Shown: positions 45,763 through 55,316, counted from the stretch's first letter. The stretch: DNA of 64,000 nt from Flavobacterium sp. LC2016-23 (GCF_009674775.1 NZ_WKKE01000002.1:186001-250000), one strand, 5' to 3'. The notes: generated by a model from the letters alone, not told the origin. Numbers and translations: made by a program.

Positions 45763-46113
45763 TTATACCAAAGTAGATTTAAATTTTGATGTCATTTTTA
45801 CGATTCTTTCGAGATTAATACATAATTCATCTAGTTTAATTTGAGTTATATAACCTAAATCGAAAGAAATTAACAATTGAGTTTCAATTTCAAAAATAGA
45901 ACCAATTGCAATTTCGAGAAACCTTGAAAAATCTTTGTTACTGCTTCGGGAACATCCTTCAGCAATATTAGAAGGTACAGATACAGAAGCACGACGCAAT
46001 TGATTCGATAAACCGAATTTTTCTGACTCAGGGAAATTTGATGTAACATTATAAATTTCAGAACAGAATTTTCTGCTTGATTTCCAAATTTCCAAATCCT
46101 TAAATCTGTGCAT
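45763..46113 (-). CDS. Four-helix-bundle (S23 / IVP-type) protein
   Basis: 116 residues. MHRFKDLEIWKSSRKF with FPESEKFGLSNQLRRASVSVPSNIAEG, then SNKDFSRFLEIAIGS, is the signature of the four-helix proteins related to the 23S rRNA intervening-sequence protein. Here it is free-standing, not inside an rRNA gene. Function unknown, possibly RNA binding. It sits 45 bp from the RluA-type gene, same strand. Confidence 0.88.
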   Translation of the reverse strand: MHRFKDLEIWKSSRKFCSEIYNVTSNFPESEKFGLSNQLRRASVSVPSNIAEGCSRSSNKDFSRFLEIAIGSIFEIETQLLISFDLGYITQIKLDELCINLERIVKMTSKFKSTLV

Positions 46114-46184
46114 TATAATTTTATTTTACCTTAATTAAATTCGTTTTCCAACAATCAAAAAATCGAAAAAGCCAACAATCTAAC

Positions 46185-47003
46185 CTAATATTGTTCGGAA
46201 GAATTCGGAAAATCACTCGACTTTACATCGGCAGCATACTGGCCAATGGCTTTGGTCATTTCTTCGTATAAATTTAAATAGCGGCGCAAGAAACGCGGAC
46301 TGAATTCATTGTTCATTCCTAACATATCGTGAATAACCAGAACCTGTCCGTCAACACCGCCACCGGCACCAATACCAATCACCGGAATTGAAATGCTTTC
46401 TGCTACTTTTTTAGCTAAATCGGCTGGTATTTTTTCTAAAACGATACCAAAACAACCAATTTTTTCCAGAAGTTTTGCATCTTCAATTAGTTTTTCTGCT
46501 TCCTGATCTTCTTTTGCGCGAACACTGTAAGTTCCGAATTTATAGATAGATTGTGGTGTTAAACCCAAATGTCCCATAACCGGGATTCCTGCGTTTAATA
46601 TCTTTTTGATCGATTCTTTAATTTCTTTTCCTCCTTCAAGTTTCACAGCATGGCCGCCGCTTTCTTTCATGATTCTGATGGCAGAACGCAAAGCTTCTTT
46701 CGGATCGGACTGGTAACTTCCAAAAGGTAAATCAACGACTACCAATGCTCGTTCTACAGCGCGAACGACAGACGAAGCGTGATAGATCATCTGATCCAGG
46801 GTAATTGGCAATGTCGTTTCGTGACCCGCCATAACGTTTGATGCTGAATCACCCACTAAAATTACATCGACTCCTGCGGTGTCTACAATTTTAGCCATTG
46901 TAAAATCGTAAGCGGTAAGCATAGAGATTTTTTCTCCGTTGCTTTTCATTTCGATTAATGATTTTGTTGTGATTCTTTTATAATCTTTTTTTGCTACTGA
47001 CAT
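46185..47003 (-). CDS. panB: 3-methyl-2-oxobutanoate hydroxymethyltransferase
   Basis: 272 residues, the family length. TIM-barrel blocks include [26 protein letters not shown] with the metal-binding Asp, [28 protein letters not shown] and [13 protein letters not shown]. It makes ketopantoate from ketoisovalerate in pantothenate and CoA synthesis. Single gene here; panC and panD are not in the window. Confidence 0.95.
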   Translation of the reverse strand: MSVAKKDYKRITTKSLIEMKSNGEKISMLTAYDFTMAKIVDTAGVDVILVGDSASNVMAGHETTLPITLDQMIYHASSVVRAVERALVVVDLPFGSYQSDPKEALRSAIRIMKESGGHAVKLEGGKEIKESIKKILNAGIPVMGHLGLTPQSIYKFGTYSVRAKEDQEAEKLIEDAKLLEKIGCFGIVLEKIPADLAKKVAESISIPVIGIGAGGGVDGQVLVIHDMLGMNNEFSPRFLRRYLNLYEEMTKAIGQYAADVKSSDFPNSSEQY

Positions 47004-47052
47004 TTTATTTTTTTTTGAAGATGTAAAAGTATTGAATAATTATAGATTGAAA

Positions 47053-48249
47053 TCAGCAATAGAAGAATATTTCGATGTTAAATAACTTTCCATCCCTGAA
47101 TTCTATTTTAAATTCGCTGTCCTCCAATTGTATGGAGTAAAGATGTGGTGCTTTTATTGAGGCGCCAATATAGGAACCGTATTTTTCGATAAATACTTTT
47201 TCAGATATCGAATGATCTAAGGCTGCATTGGCATTAAAAACAAGTTTGTTGTTTTCGTTACTAAAAACTTTGGTTATTTCTGCCTGATTTTGCTTTTCAT
47301 CTACAGAAGCTTCCAAATCCGGATAGTAATAAAAAAGGTTACTTATATAAAGGCCGCATTCATCACTTATGGTTGCTTTTTTTACCGGTTTTCCGAATAT
47401 TTTTACTAAATCTTTCTGCGTCAGAAACAACGATTTGGTTTTTACGCCTTTCAGGACAAACTCTGATTTTTTAACGAATGCCAGGATTTGCTCCGGGGTC
47501 TTATGTTTGGCTAATCCTTTGGCTATGATCATATTCAGCTCAGTGTCAGCCAGAAGTTTTGGATCGTTTATTTGTCTGACAACCTCATAATATCTCTGAT
47601 AAGCCGGACTTAAGGTTGCGTTATCACTATTCCAGGCCAGTTCTACCAGTCGTTCTCCAACCGTTTTACGTTCTGCAATATTAGCAGGGTCCAGTTTGTC
47701 AAAGTCTTTAAGTAAGGCGTTGAAATCAGGTCTTTTGCCAACAAATTTTCGTAAAGTAAACCGGGCATATTCATCATTAAAATTTCCTCCAATATTCACC
47801 CATTCTTCCGGGTTTTTAGGAAGGTAATTAATAGGTACAGGATCGCCGGTGTATAAAATTTCTTTAATTTTCGAATTTTTATCAGGTTGTGCTCTTGCCT
47901 TTAAACCCGCGACTGTTACAAAAAGATGACTGCTGCCGTAATAATTATCGTTGCCTTCGATGAGAGGGTTTTCATTGTCCCTGACTTTCACATCGGCCGA
48001 ATTTAATCGTGTGGCAACGAATTTCTCCGGAACAAAACCCTCAGAGAAATTATCGGCTTTTACTTTGTACCAGCCATTTTTGCTTTCGGATAGTAACTGA
48101 ACTTCGGCTCCATATTTAAAATATCCGAGAAACTCAGCGGAAGTGCTCGGGGAAGTATACAAACGTGTATCTGAATTCAGGAAATAGCGTTCCTGAGCAT
48201 GCAATAGTATAGAGCAAAATAAGGCAGCAAAAAAGTAGTATTTTTTCAT
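47053..48249 (-). CDS. Secreted SH3-domain protein
   Basis: 398 residues from ATG 48249 (MKKYYFFAALFCSILLHAQ, a clean signal peptide). An upstream Met at 48378 runs through an inverted repeat and into the sdaA stop region, so it was rejected. Two bacterial SH3-like segments are seen (about 24-75, NSDTRLYTSPSTSAEFLGYF; and about 105-180, VAGLKARAQPDKNSKIKEIL). The C-terminal half is not recognised. Probably periplasmic and cell-wall-binding. Confidence 0.75.
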   Translation of the reverse strand: MKKYYFFAALFCSILLHAQERYFLNSDTRLYTSPSTSAEFLGYFKYGAEVQLLSESKNGWYKVKADNFSEGFVPEKFVATRLNSADVKVRDNENPLIEGNDNYYGSSHLFVTVAGLKARAQPDKNSKIKEILYTGDPVPINYLPKNPEEWVNIGGNFNDEYARFTLRKFVGKRPDFNALLKDFDKLDPANIAERKTVGERLVELAWNSDNATLSPAYQRYYEVVRQINDPKLLADTELNMIIAKGLAKHKTPEQILAFVKKSEFVLKGVKTKSLFLTQKDLVKIFGKPVKKATISDECGLYISNLFYYYPDLEASVDEKQNQAEITKVFSNENNKLVFNANAALDHSISEKVFIEKYGSYIGASIKAPHLYSIQLEDSEFKIEFRDGKLFNIEIFFYC

Positions 48250-48273
48250 GAAGTATATTTTGGAAGCGTTTTT

Positions 48274-48362
48274 GCCACGAATTTCACGAATTTTCACAAA
48301 TTTTTTAATGTGCAAAGCAGCTAAAATTTCATTCGTGCAAATTCGTGCAATTCGCGGCAACT
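48274..48362. repeat. Inverted repeat of CACGAATT units, copy 2
   Basis: GCCACGAATTTCACGAATTT at the left; AATTCGTGCAATTCGCGGCA at the right. It separates the SH3-protein gene from sdaA and belongs to the family of the repeat at 26474-26638. Confidence 0.75.
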
Positions 48363-48371
48363 TTTTAAGAC

Positions 48372-49799
48372 TTAACAATCGGCCATATTTACGGCAATTG
48401 CCAAACCGCCTTCAGAAGTTTCTTTGTATTTAGAATTCATGTCTTTTGCGGTCTGCCACATGGTATCGATTACCTTGTCTAAGGGTACCTTTGCATTTTT
48501 GGAATCGGTTTCCAGTGCCAGTTCGGCGGCATTTATGGCCTTTATAGCGCCCATGGTATTTCTTTCGATACATGGAATCTGAACCAGGCCGCCAATAGGA
48601 TCACAGGTCAAACCTAAATGATGTTCCATAGCGATTTCGGCAGCCATTAGCACCTGGGCAGGAGATCCGCCCATTAATTCGCAAAGCGCCGCTGCAGCCA
48701 TAGCAGACGATACGCCAATTTCTGCCTGGCAACCGCCCATTGCAGCCGAAATGGTAGAACCTTTTTTGAAGATACTTCCAATTTCTCCGGCAACCATCAG
48801 GAATTGTTTGATTTCTTTTTCTCCGGCGTTATGGTTTTCGATCACTAAGTAATACATTAATACAGCAGGGATGACACCGGCACTTCCGTTCGTTGGTGCT
48901 GTTACAACACGGCCCAGGGAGGCATTTACTTCATTCACGGCAAGTGCAAAACAACTTACCCATTTTAGGATCTGACGAAATTTTACTTCGGTTTTTCGAA
49001 TCTCTTCCAGCCAGGTTTGCGGAGAGCTATAATTTGAAAGTCCAATTAAATTCTGGTGCATGTCAAAAGCTCTTCTTCGAACGTGTAAGCCGCCCGGAAG
49101 AATTCCGCCGGTATGGCAGCCGATGTACATACATTCCAGCATCGTGTTCCAGATGCGCATTAATTCGGAATGGATTTCCGCTTCCGGACGCATTGATTTT
49201 TCGTTTTCGTAAACAATTTCAGAAATCAGTTTATCTTCAGAAACGGTGTAGTTCAGAAGCTCCACCGCATTTTGAATCGGGAAGGGGAAGGCACATTTTA
49301 TGACTTCTTTGATTTTTGCATTTTCTCGTTCTTCTTTCACGACAAAACCTCCTCCAATAGAATAAAAAGTAGATTCGTATTCAGAGTCATCGGCTTTGTA
49401 AGCGGTAAATTTTAATCCGTTGGCATGGAAAGGAAGGAATTCTTTATTGAAAACAATGTCCTGAAGAAAATAAAATGGAATTTTATATTCATTCCCCAGA
49501 ATAATTTCGTTTGTATCTTCGATTGTTTTAATGATTCCGGCAATATTATCAACCGGAATATATTCGGGATCCTGTCCACTGAGGCCTAACATAACCGCCA
49601 AATCGGTAGCATGACCTTTACCGGTTAAAGAAAGGGACCCGTATAAATCGACTTTTACCCGTTTAATCTGATCTAAAATTGATTCGTTTTTTAACTCTTC
49701 TAAAAAACGTTCGGCTGCACGCCAGGGGCCAAGTGTGTGCGAGCTGGAAGGCCCGACACCAATTTTAAGCATATCAAAAACAGAGATACATTCTTCCAT
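48372..49799 (-). CDS. sdaA: L-serine ammonia-lyase (single chain, iron-sulfur type)
   Basis: 475 residues. Fused beta and alpha domains as in E. coli SdaA: the N-terminal domain has [17 protein letters not shown]; the C-terminal domain has [34 protein letters not shown] and [19 protein letters not shown], which supply the Cys ligands of a [4Fe-4S] cluster. It deaminates serine to pyruvate and ammonia. A TATCTTTG promoter element sits 19 bp before the start. Confidence 0.95.
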   Translation of the reverse strand: MEECISVFDMLKIGVGPSSSHTLGPWRAAERFLEELKNESILDQIKRVKVDLYGSLSLTGKGHATDLAVMLGLSGQDPEYIPVDNIAGIIKTIEDTNEIILGNEYKIPFYFLQDIVFNKEFLPFHANGLKFTAYKADDSEYESTFYSIGGGFVVKEERENAKIKEVIKCAFPFPIQNAVELLNYTVSEDKLISEIVYENEKSMRPEAEIHSELMRIWNTMLECMYIGCHTGGILPGGLHVRRRAFDMHQNLIGLSNYSSPQTWLEEIRKTEVKFRQILKWVSCFALAVNEVNASLGRVVTAPTNGSAGVIPAVLMYYLVIENHNAGEKEIKQFLMVAGEIGSIFKKGSTISAAMGGCQAEIGVSSAMAAAALCELMGGSPAQVLMAAEIAMEHHLGLTCDPIGGLVQIPCIERNTMGAIKAINAAELALETDSKNAKVPLDKVIDTMWQTAKDMNSKYKETSEGGLAIAVNMADC

Positions 49800-49818
49800 T
49801 GTTCAATTTTTAGTAAGA

Positions 49819-49826
49819 CAAAGATA
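49819..49826 (-). promoter_or_regulatory. -7 element of sdaA
   Basis: The minus strand reads TATCTTTG (TAnnTTTG), 19 bp from the start codon. No -33 match at standard spacing. Confidence 0.45.
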
Positions 49827-49970
49827 ATTGAATAATGCAAAGAAGTTTAATTATCATTTGTTAATCTTGCGGTTTTGTTAAAAAAGATATTAAATTTTAA
49901 TAATTTGGCAACGAAATAATTTTAAATGCTTAATATAGAACTTTCGTAAAAAGTTCGTGGTTTTTTTAGG

Positions 49971-49978
49971 TATTTTTG
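49971..49978 (+). promoter_or_regulatory. -7 element of antiporter gene
   Basis: TATTTTTG (TAnnTTTG) lies 133 bp before the antiporter start, implying a leader of about 125 nt. A 44-codon frame (49981-50115) fills the leader and overlaps the antiporter start by ATGA. The rest of 49827-49970 shows only AT-rich sequence. Confidence 0.4.
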
Positions 49979-50111
49979 TAATGAAGCAAATACTAAAGAA
50001 TTTGATTTTTTTATCTATTAAAAAAATCAGTAAACTAAACTTCAGTGGTTATATTTTAATCGATGCGTCTTTTGCGAAAATTAAAATAACACAAGAAGAT
50101 AAAATTACACT

Positions 50112-52259
50112 ATGATAGAATTTTTCAAGCATTTTTTACAAGAATTCGAATTACCATTAAGCAACCCAGTATTGATTTTCTCGTTGATACTTTTCATTAT
50201 TTTGTTATCCCCGATTTTATTAAAGAAAATAAATATTCCCGGTATTATTGGTCTTATTATTTCCGGAGTCATTATAGGGCCTCACGGGCTTAATATCCTG
50301 GCAAAAAACTCGGCTGTAGATTTATTTTCGACTATAGGGCTTTTGTATATTATGTTTATTGCCGGTCTGGAACTCGATATGAACGAATTTAAAGCCAACA
50401 GAAATAAGAGTTTATTGTTTGGTTTTTTCACCTTTATTTTTCCATTAACAATTGGATTTCCGGTTTGTTTTTATTTACTGAATTATGATTTTAATGCCAG
50501 TTTTTTAACGGCGAGTATGTTTGCTACACATACGCTGGTTGCTTACCCGATTGTGAGTAAGCTGGGAATTGCCAAAAATCAGGCTGTTGCCATTACTGTT
50601 GGAGGAACGATTCTTACGGATACAGCGGTTTTAATTATTCTGGCCGTTATTATGGGAAGCAGTCAGGGAAATCTGAACCAGGCTTTCTGGATCAAGTTAG
50701 GCGTTTCACTGGCTATTTTCTCGGCCATTATGTTTCTGGTCATTCCAAGAATTGCCAAATGGTTCTTCAAAAAACTGGAAAGCGAAAAACACGCCCATTA
50801 TATCTTTGTACTTTCTGTCGTTTTCTTCGCCGCATTTTTGGCCGAAGTAGCAGGAGTGGAGCCAATTATTGGTGCTTTCGTGGCTGGTCTGGCTTTGAAT
50901 CCCCTAATTCCGCATTCGTCTGCTTTAATGAATAGGATTGAGTTTATCGGAAATTCATTGTTTATTCCGTTCTTCCTGATTTCTGTTGGAATGCTGGTGG
51001 ATATCAGCGTGATTTTAAGTGGCCCGACGGCTTTGATCGTAGCCGGGACACTAAGTGTGGTCGCAATTTTCGGAAAGTGGATTGCCGCCTTTTTCACACA
51101 AGTCGTTTTTAAATATACGAAAACGGAGAGACAGCTTATTTTCGGACTGAGCAGCGCCCACGCCGCAGCAACCCTGGCGGTTATTCTGGTTGGGTTTAAA
51201 GCTAAAATTCTCGACGAAAATATCTTAAACGGAACCATTATACTAATTTTAATAACCTGTATCGTGGCTTCTTTTGCTACTGAAAAAGCAGCTAAGAAAA
51301 TTGCCATCTGCGAGGAAGAAGTTTCTCCCGAAGATGCTAATAAAGATCAGATCTTAGAAGAGCATATTCTGATTCCGCTGGCTAAAACTTCGGCAACGGC
51401 GAGTCTGTTGGATTTTGCACTTTTAATAAAAGATAAAAAATCAGCCAATCCTGTGACCTTGTTAACTATTGTACCGAATAATGATCAGGCCGAAATTAAT
51501 ATCCTGAAATATAAAAAGGCAGTGGACAAATTCGTCATTCAGGGTTCAGCCTCAGAAGTAAAAATCAATACCATTGCCCGAATTGATCATAATCCGGCAA
51601 GTGGAATTGCACGTACCTCAAAAGAAATTATGGCCGATATTGTTATTGTAGGCTGGCCAAGAAAAACGGGTTTCCTGGATAAAATTTTTGGAGAAAACGT
51701 AGATTCAATCATTAACAACGTTGATAAAAGTTTGTTTATCTGCAGGTTTCAGAAAACATTTATAGAAGAAAAGAGACTGGTTTTTATTTGTCCGCCTTTT
51801 TCTGAAAGGGGAATTGGATTTCATCTTTTGCTTCAGAAAATTAGTCGTTTGTCTCAGGAATTAAGTATTCCAATTGTGATTTATGCCGAATATAAAACGC
51901 ATCAGGCGATTTCGCAGATTGCCGCTAATCTGAGACTGAATGCAAAATTAGGTTTTAAAAGTATTCTGGACTGGGAAGATTTTGAAGCGATTTCAGATGA
52001 AATCACACCAACGGATTTAATTGTTTTTAATTTATCCCGCAAAGGCTCTGTTTCGTATCAGTCGATCTTTGACAAACTGCCTCAGAAATTCGAAAAATCA
52101 TTTGATGATAATAACCTGATTTTGGTTTATCCGCAGGATGACAGAAAAGAAAGTGCCATGGATGCGTACGAGGATTTTACGGCGACACCGCTTACAAAAG
52201 GTATTGAAGCGATTGAACAGATTGGTAGAGGTTTGGGAAGTATTTTGAAGAAGGGTTAA
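50112..52259 (+). CDS. CPA2 cation:proton antiporter with universal-stress-like tail
   Basis: 715 residues. The membrane part (about 15-395) has ~12 helices and Kef/NhaP2-type blocks: PGIIGLIISGVIIGPHGL, LFSTIGLLYIMFIAGLELDM, EPIIGAFVAGLALN and SSAHAAATLAVIL. No RCK/TrkA-N nucleotide-binding domain follows. Instead the C-terminal ~270 residues look like two universal-stress-protein-like halves (HILIPLAKTSATASLLDFA; IVIVGWPRKTGF). It probably exchanges K+ or Na+ for H+. Its last 19 codons recur, diverged, at 52925-52984. Confidence 0.88.
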   Translation: MIEFFKHFLQEFELPLSNPVLIFSLILFIILLSPILLKKINIPGIIGLIISGVIIGPHGLNILAKNSAVDLFSTIGLLYIMFIAGLELDMNEFKANRNKSLLFGFFTFIFPLTIGFPVCFYLLNYDFNASFLTASMFATHTLVAYPIVSKLGIAKNQAVAITVGGTILTDTAVLIILAVIMGSSQGNLNQAFWIKLGVSLAIFSAIMFLVIPRIAKWFFKKLESEKHAHYIFVLSVVFFAAFLAEVAGVEPIIGAFVAGLALNPLIPHSSALMNRIEFIGNSLFIPFFLISVGMLVDISVILSGPTALIVAGTLSVVAIFGKWIAAFFTQVVFKYTKTERQLIFGLSSAHAAATLAVILVGFKAKILDENILNGTIILILITCIVASFATEKAAKKIAICEEEVSPEDANKDQILEEHILIPLAKTSATASLLDFALLIKDKKSANPVTLLTIVPNNDQAEINILKYKKAVDKFVIQGSASEVKINTIARIDHNPASGIARTSKEIMADIVIVGWPRKTGFLDKIFGENVDSIINNVDKSLFICRFQKTFIEEKRLVFICPPFSERGIGFHLLLQKISRLSQELSIPIVIYAEYKTHQAISQIAANLRLNAKLGFKSILDWEDFEAISDEITPTDLIVFNLSRKGSVSYQSIFDKLPQKFEKSFDDNNLILVYPQDDRKESAMDAYEDFTATPLTKGIEAIEQIGRGLGSILKKG

Positions 52260-52298
52260 CATAAAAAATATTTTAATATTAGTAGTCAAATTAAAATT

Positions 52299-52904
52299 AT
52301 GAGAATTAAAATTTCGATACTCATTTTATCCTTTTTCTTTTTTATTAGTTGTAAGAATAGAATCAATCAGAATCCTGATGAGAATTACGATAAAATCTTA
52401 ACTGAAAAGGAGAAAAGTGCTTCTGAAAATCCAAAAAAAGTATCAGGAACAAAAATTGATGAAATTTCTTTTGAGGTTAAAGCTAATACTAAAGATTTTG
52501 CTGATGGGATTCAACCTTGGGCAAGTATAGAAAAACCTGAAGTAGATTTGCCTAATTTAATAAATAAAGAGAAAATTGTAATTTCTGAAAAGAAAGTTAC
52601 TGTAATAATTGATTATCCTTTAACGAATGAATATCAATTTGACTTAAGTTCAGATAAAGGATTTACTAGAGAGATGCTCCTTACAGAAATTAGTAAACAT
52701 TATTATAAACTGTATGAAGAAGAAGAAAATTCCGCAACCGTAAAAACGGTACCAATGCATAAAAGAACAATGTACAACAGAAATCAGACCAATGGGAAAT
52801 ACGGTATCTGGGGACATGATATTGCTGATCTGGTTCTTTCATATATTGAAGTCTACAAGAATGCTAAGGAGGAAATCATATTAGTTTTAGGTGTTGATTC
52901 ATGA
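52299..52904 (+). CDS. Lipoprotein of unknown function
   Basis: 201 residues. Signal and lipobox ILSFFFFISCKN with Cys at residue 18. A Lys/Glu-rich linker (about 20-60) precedes a domain with NEYQFDLSSDKGFTREMLLT, EISKHYYKLYEEEE and YGIWGHDIADLVLS, a pattern seen in some uncharacterised Bacteroidota proteins. No named family. AT-richer than its neighbours, and bracketed by two copies of the antiporter tail, so it looks inserted. Confidence 0.65.
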   Translation: MRIKISILILSFFFFISCKNRINQNPDENYDKILTEKEKSASENPKKVSGTKIDEISFEVKANTKDFADGIQPWASIEKPEVDLPNLINKEKIVISEKKVTVIIDYPLTNEYQFDLSSDKGFTREMLLTEISKHYYKLYEEEENSATVKTVPMHKRTMYNRNQTNGKYGIWGHDIADLVLSYIEVYKNAKEEIILVLGVDS

Positions 52905-52924
52905 AGAAGTTTTAACGTAATTTG

Positions 52925-52984
52925 GGTATTGAAATCATTGAACAAATCGGCAGGAAATTGGGAAGTATTTTAAAAAAGGGCTAG
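52925..52984 (+). pseudogene. Diverged second copy of antiporter C-terminus
   Basis: In frame this stretch encodes GIEIIEQIGRKLGSILKKG followed by TAG, against GIEAIEQIGRGLGSILKKG and TAA at 52200-52259. By hand count 46 of 60 bases and 17 of 19 residues match. It has no start of its own and is a remnant of a second antiporter gene or of the recombination that brought in the lipoprotein gene. Confidence 0.85.
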
Positions 52985-52994
52985 AATAATTGAT

Positions 52995-53738
52995 ATGGCA
53001 AGGAATTTTTTTATCATAATAGCGATGTCTGTAACTCTGATGGCATCAGGACAAAATAAAATGAAACAGGCTGACGAACTTATAAATAAAACGGATCCGG
53101 GATGGACGGTTGTAGAAGGCTGGATTAAAAATGCAAAAAATAAAGTAGAGGTTCTGCCGACAGAGCCATCGAAAGCGAAAGAAGCTTTGTATCATACTCA
53201 GGTTACCACCCAGTCTGCCATGGGAGCAATTGTCTTTATGACGGGCGGACTTTTGATTGATGATGGATGGATAAGAATTTTAGGTTCCGGAAATGCAAAA
53301 TTCAACAGAACACTGCCGGACTGGAACAAAGGAAAATCCTTTAAGGAATTTGGTGAAACTCCTGCATTCTTATTAATTGCAGATGATGCCATTGGAGGTT
53401 TCTATCTTATGAACGGCGGTGCGTTGGGTACTGATGTAGGGATGATTTATTATTTTTCACCGGACAGTCTGGAATTTGAACCGCTTGAGATCAATTATTC
53501 ACAATTCCTGCAGTTTTGCTTTAATAACGATTTGGAGAAGTTTTATGAAGGAAGCAGATGGAAAGGATGGAGAGCCGAAGTTTCGAAATTAAAAGGTGAT
53601 GAAGTTTTTAATTTTTATCCCTTTCTATGGAGTAAGGAAGGAAGTGATATCGATAAAAATGCAAGAAAAATTATTCCCATTGCCGAGCAGTATAGTCTGA
53701 ACCTGGATTTAAGAAAACAAATGGGGTTTGATAAATAA
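52995..53738 (+). CDS. DUF2625 family protein, secreted form
   Basis: 247 residues. A signal-like N-terminus (1-20, ending MASGQ) precedes ADELINKTDPGWTVVEGWI, GGLLIDDGWIRILGSG, AFLLIADDAIGGFYLMNGG and YYFSPDSLEFEPLEINYSQFL, which match the DUF2625 pattern I know. Members resemble SMI1/KNR4-type proteins in length and acidic-aromatic content. Function unknown. It starts 10 nt after the antiporter-tail remnant. Confidence 0.8.
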   Translation: MARNFFIIIAMSVTLMASGQNKMKQADELINKTDPGWTVVEGWIKNAKNKVEVLPTEPSKAKEALYHTQVTTQSAMGAIVFMTGGLLIDDGWIRILGSGNAKFNRTLPDWNKGKSFKEFGETPAFLLIADDAIGGFYLMNGGALGTDVGMIYYFSPDSLEFEPLEINYSQFLQFCFNNDLEKFYEGSRWKGWRAEVSKLKGDEVFNFYPFLWSKEGSDIDKNARKIIPIAEQYSLNLDLRKQMGFDK

Positions 53739-53773
53739 AACCTGAGTTGAATCGTAATTTCAAACACATAAAA

Positions 53774-54136
53774 ATGGAACATAAAATCAAATCAATCCGG
53801 CCTTTTATTGGTGCTAAAGATTTCGAAGTATCAAGACGTTTTTACCGTGATCTTGGATTTGAAGAAACGGTTTTAGAAGCTAATTTTTCAGTTTTCAAAA
53901 GTGATGATATTGCCTTTTACCTTCAGGATTATTACGCAAAAGAATGGATAGACAATACCATGGTTTTTCTAGAAGTCGATGATGTAGATCGTTATTACCA
54001 GGAATTGCTGGCGCTTAACATAACAGAAAAATATGGTGTAAAATTAACTCCAATACGCCATTTGGATTGGGGAAGCGAATGTTTTTTGCACGATCCGTCC
54101 GGTGTTTTATGGCACTTTGGGAAGTTTAAGAAATAG
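53774..54136 (+). CDS. VOC / glyoxalase-bleomycin resistance family protein
   Basis: 120 residues from ATG 53774 (MEHKIKSIRPFIGAKDF); an earlier Met at 53747 adds nine residues unlike the family. A single beta-alpha-beta-beta-beta module pair: RPFIGAKDFEVSRRFYRDLGF at the start, HDPSGVLWHFGKF at the end. VOC proteins bind metals or small ligands; a resistance or stress role is possible. Substrate unknown. Confidence 0.85.
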   Translation: MEHKIKSIRPFIGAKDFEVSRRFYRDLGFEETVLEANFSVFKSDDIAFYLQDYYAKEWIDNTMVFLEVDDVDRYYQELLALNITEKYGVKLTPIRHLDWGSECFLHDPSGVLWHFGKFKK

Positions 54137-54138
54137 TT

Positions 54139-54222
54139 TTTTGCCACGAATTGCACAAATTTTTACTAATTGAAATATGCTTAATTTTAATAAAAATTCA
54201 TGCTAATCCGTGCAATTACTTC
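54139..54222. repeat. Inverted repeat of CACGAATT units, degraded copy
   Basis: TTTTTTGCCACGAATTGCAC at the left and ATTCATGCTAATCCGTGCAA on the right, then CTTCGCTTGTTCGCTATCGC, which resembles the inner block of the repeats at 1782-1906 and 37757-37884. Confidence 0.6.
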
Positions 54223-54262
54223 GCTTGTTCGCTATCGCATTCTATGATAAAATGCAGGCAAA

Positions 54263-54943
54263 TCAGATCCTAAAATCTGCCAGATAAATGGTGTTGCTTT
54301 CTCTCTGATACCAGTCGTTATAGACTAATTCCAGATTTTCAGCCTTAAATTCGCCAAAATCAAAATCACGGAATTTATCGACAACCTGTATGAATTGTTC
54401 CGGATGCTGCAGTTCTTCCTGAAAGCGCATTATGGTAGCATGTGCAGTCGAAATGGTGTAACGGCTGTCAATAGTTTGTTGCAGGCCCGAATTTTTAAAA
54501 TGATCACGCAGTTTGTCACGCAGGTTATTGAGCGATTCATCCGTTGGGAAACCCTGAATCATCAAGGCAGAAGGCGAAGCTGTAACACCTTTGAATTTAA
54601 TTGTAATATTGTCTAAATCCACCAGGCTTTTACAAATAGTTTCGATGTAATCGTTAGGCGAGATCTGATCTAAACGAAATTCCTCCGAACACGAAATAAT
54701 TGACATGACCGTGATATGAATATCGGAATCGGGATAATAATATTGTGCGGGTTCCACTTCTTTTAAAGCTTCTAAAAACAACTGAATATTTGCTTTTACA
54801 ATTTCGTCTGGACGAATGAGTACTGTTATTCCAAAACGGGAATCCTTTTCATTATTGATCTGTGGATCTAAAATGTAATTTCCGGACTGTATAGCTTCGG
54901 AAGATTTTTTATAGAGCTGATTATAATGTTCGGTCAGATTCAT
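54263..54943 (-). CDS. 2H phosphoesterase (2'-5' RNA ligase-like)
   Basis: 226 residues. The two catalytic HxT motifs of the 2H superfamily are present: H76-I-T78 (SDIHITVMS) and H168-A-T170 (TAHATIMRF). Relatives cleave or hydrolyse 2',3'-cyclic phosphates or 2'-5' linkages. The family is broad, and whether this one acts on RNA ends or small nucleotides cannot be told. A DUF1801 protein gene lies immediately upstream (4 nt gap), same strand. Confidence 0.8.
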   Translation of the reverse strand: MNLTEHYNQLYKKSSEAIQSGNYILDPQINNEKDSRFGITVLIRPDEIVKANIQLFLEALKEVEPAQYYYPDSDIHITVMSIISCSEEFRLDQISPNDYIETICKSLVDLDNITIKFKGVTASPSALMIQGFPTDESLNNLRDKLRDHFKNSGLQQTIDSRYTISTAHATIMRFQEELQHPEQFIQVVDKFRDFDFGEFKAENLELVYNDWYQRESNTIYLADFRI

Positions 54944-54947
54944 TCGG

Positions 54948-55316
54948 TTATTTTTTTTTTGCTTTTTCTAAATTTTCCTTTACCCTGAATTTTACAATTT
55001 TGGTAATTAAGGCAAATGGCATTGGCTGGTTTAGAGGAAATTGTACAGAACCTTTACCTGATTTATATTTTGAAAGTTCCTCTTTAAAAGTTTCGTGGCC
55101 GCTCGGTAAAGCATACAGGCCAATGTGATTTTTGAAGGCAGCGAAATAAACTACAATTCCGTTTTGTTCAAAAGCCGGCATAGAGTAGCTGATTTTTTCT
55201 TTGGCATCCGGAGCCGCTTTCTGAATTGTCAGTCGAATTTTTTCCATAATTTCCTGTACTTCAGCTGGAAAACCTCCGATGTATTCGTCTATATTTTCGG
55301 GTTTTTTGGTATCCAT
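54948..55316 (-). CDS. DUF1801 / YdhG-like protein
   Basis: 122 residues. ENIDEYIGGFPAEVQEIMEKIRLTI, KISYSMPAFEQNGIVVYFAAFKNHIGLY and GSVQFPLNQPMP are hallmarks of the YdhG/DUF1801 family, sometimes called iron-chaperone-like (frataxin-like fold). Role uncertain. Probably cotranscribed with the 2H phosphoesterase downstream. Confidence 0.85.
   Translation of the reverse strand: MDTKKPENIDEYIGGFPAEVQEIMEKIRLTIQKAAPDAKEKISYSMPAFEQNGIVVYFAAFKNHIGLYALPSGHETFKEELSKYKSGKGSVQFPLNQPMPFALITKIVKFRVKENLEKAKKK

Noticed and set aside
48250-48378. N-terminal extension of the SH3 protein
   Set aside because: It crosses an inverted repeat, overlaps the sdaA stop region and is not followed by a signal peptide at its own start.
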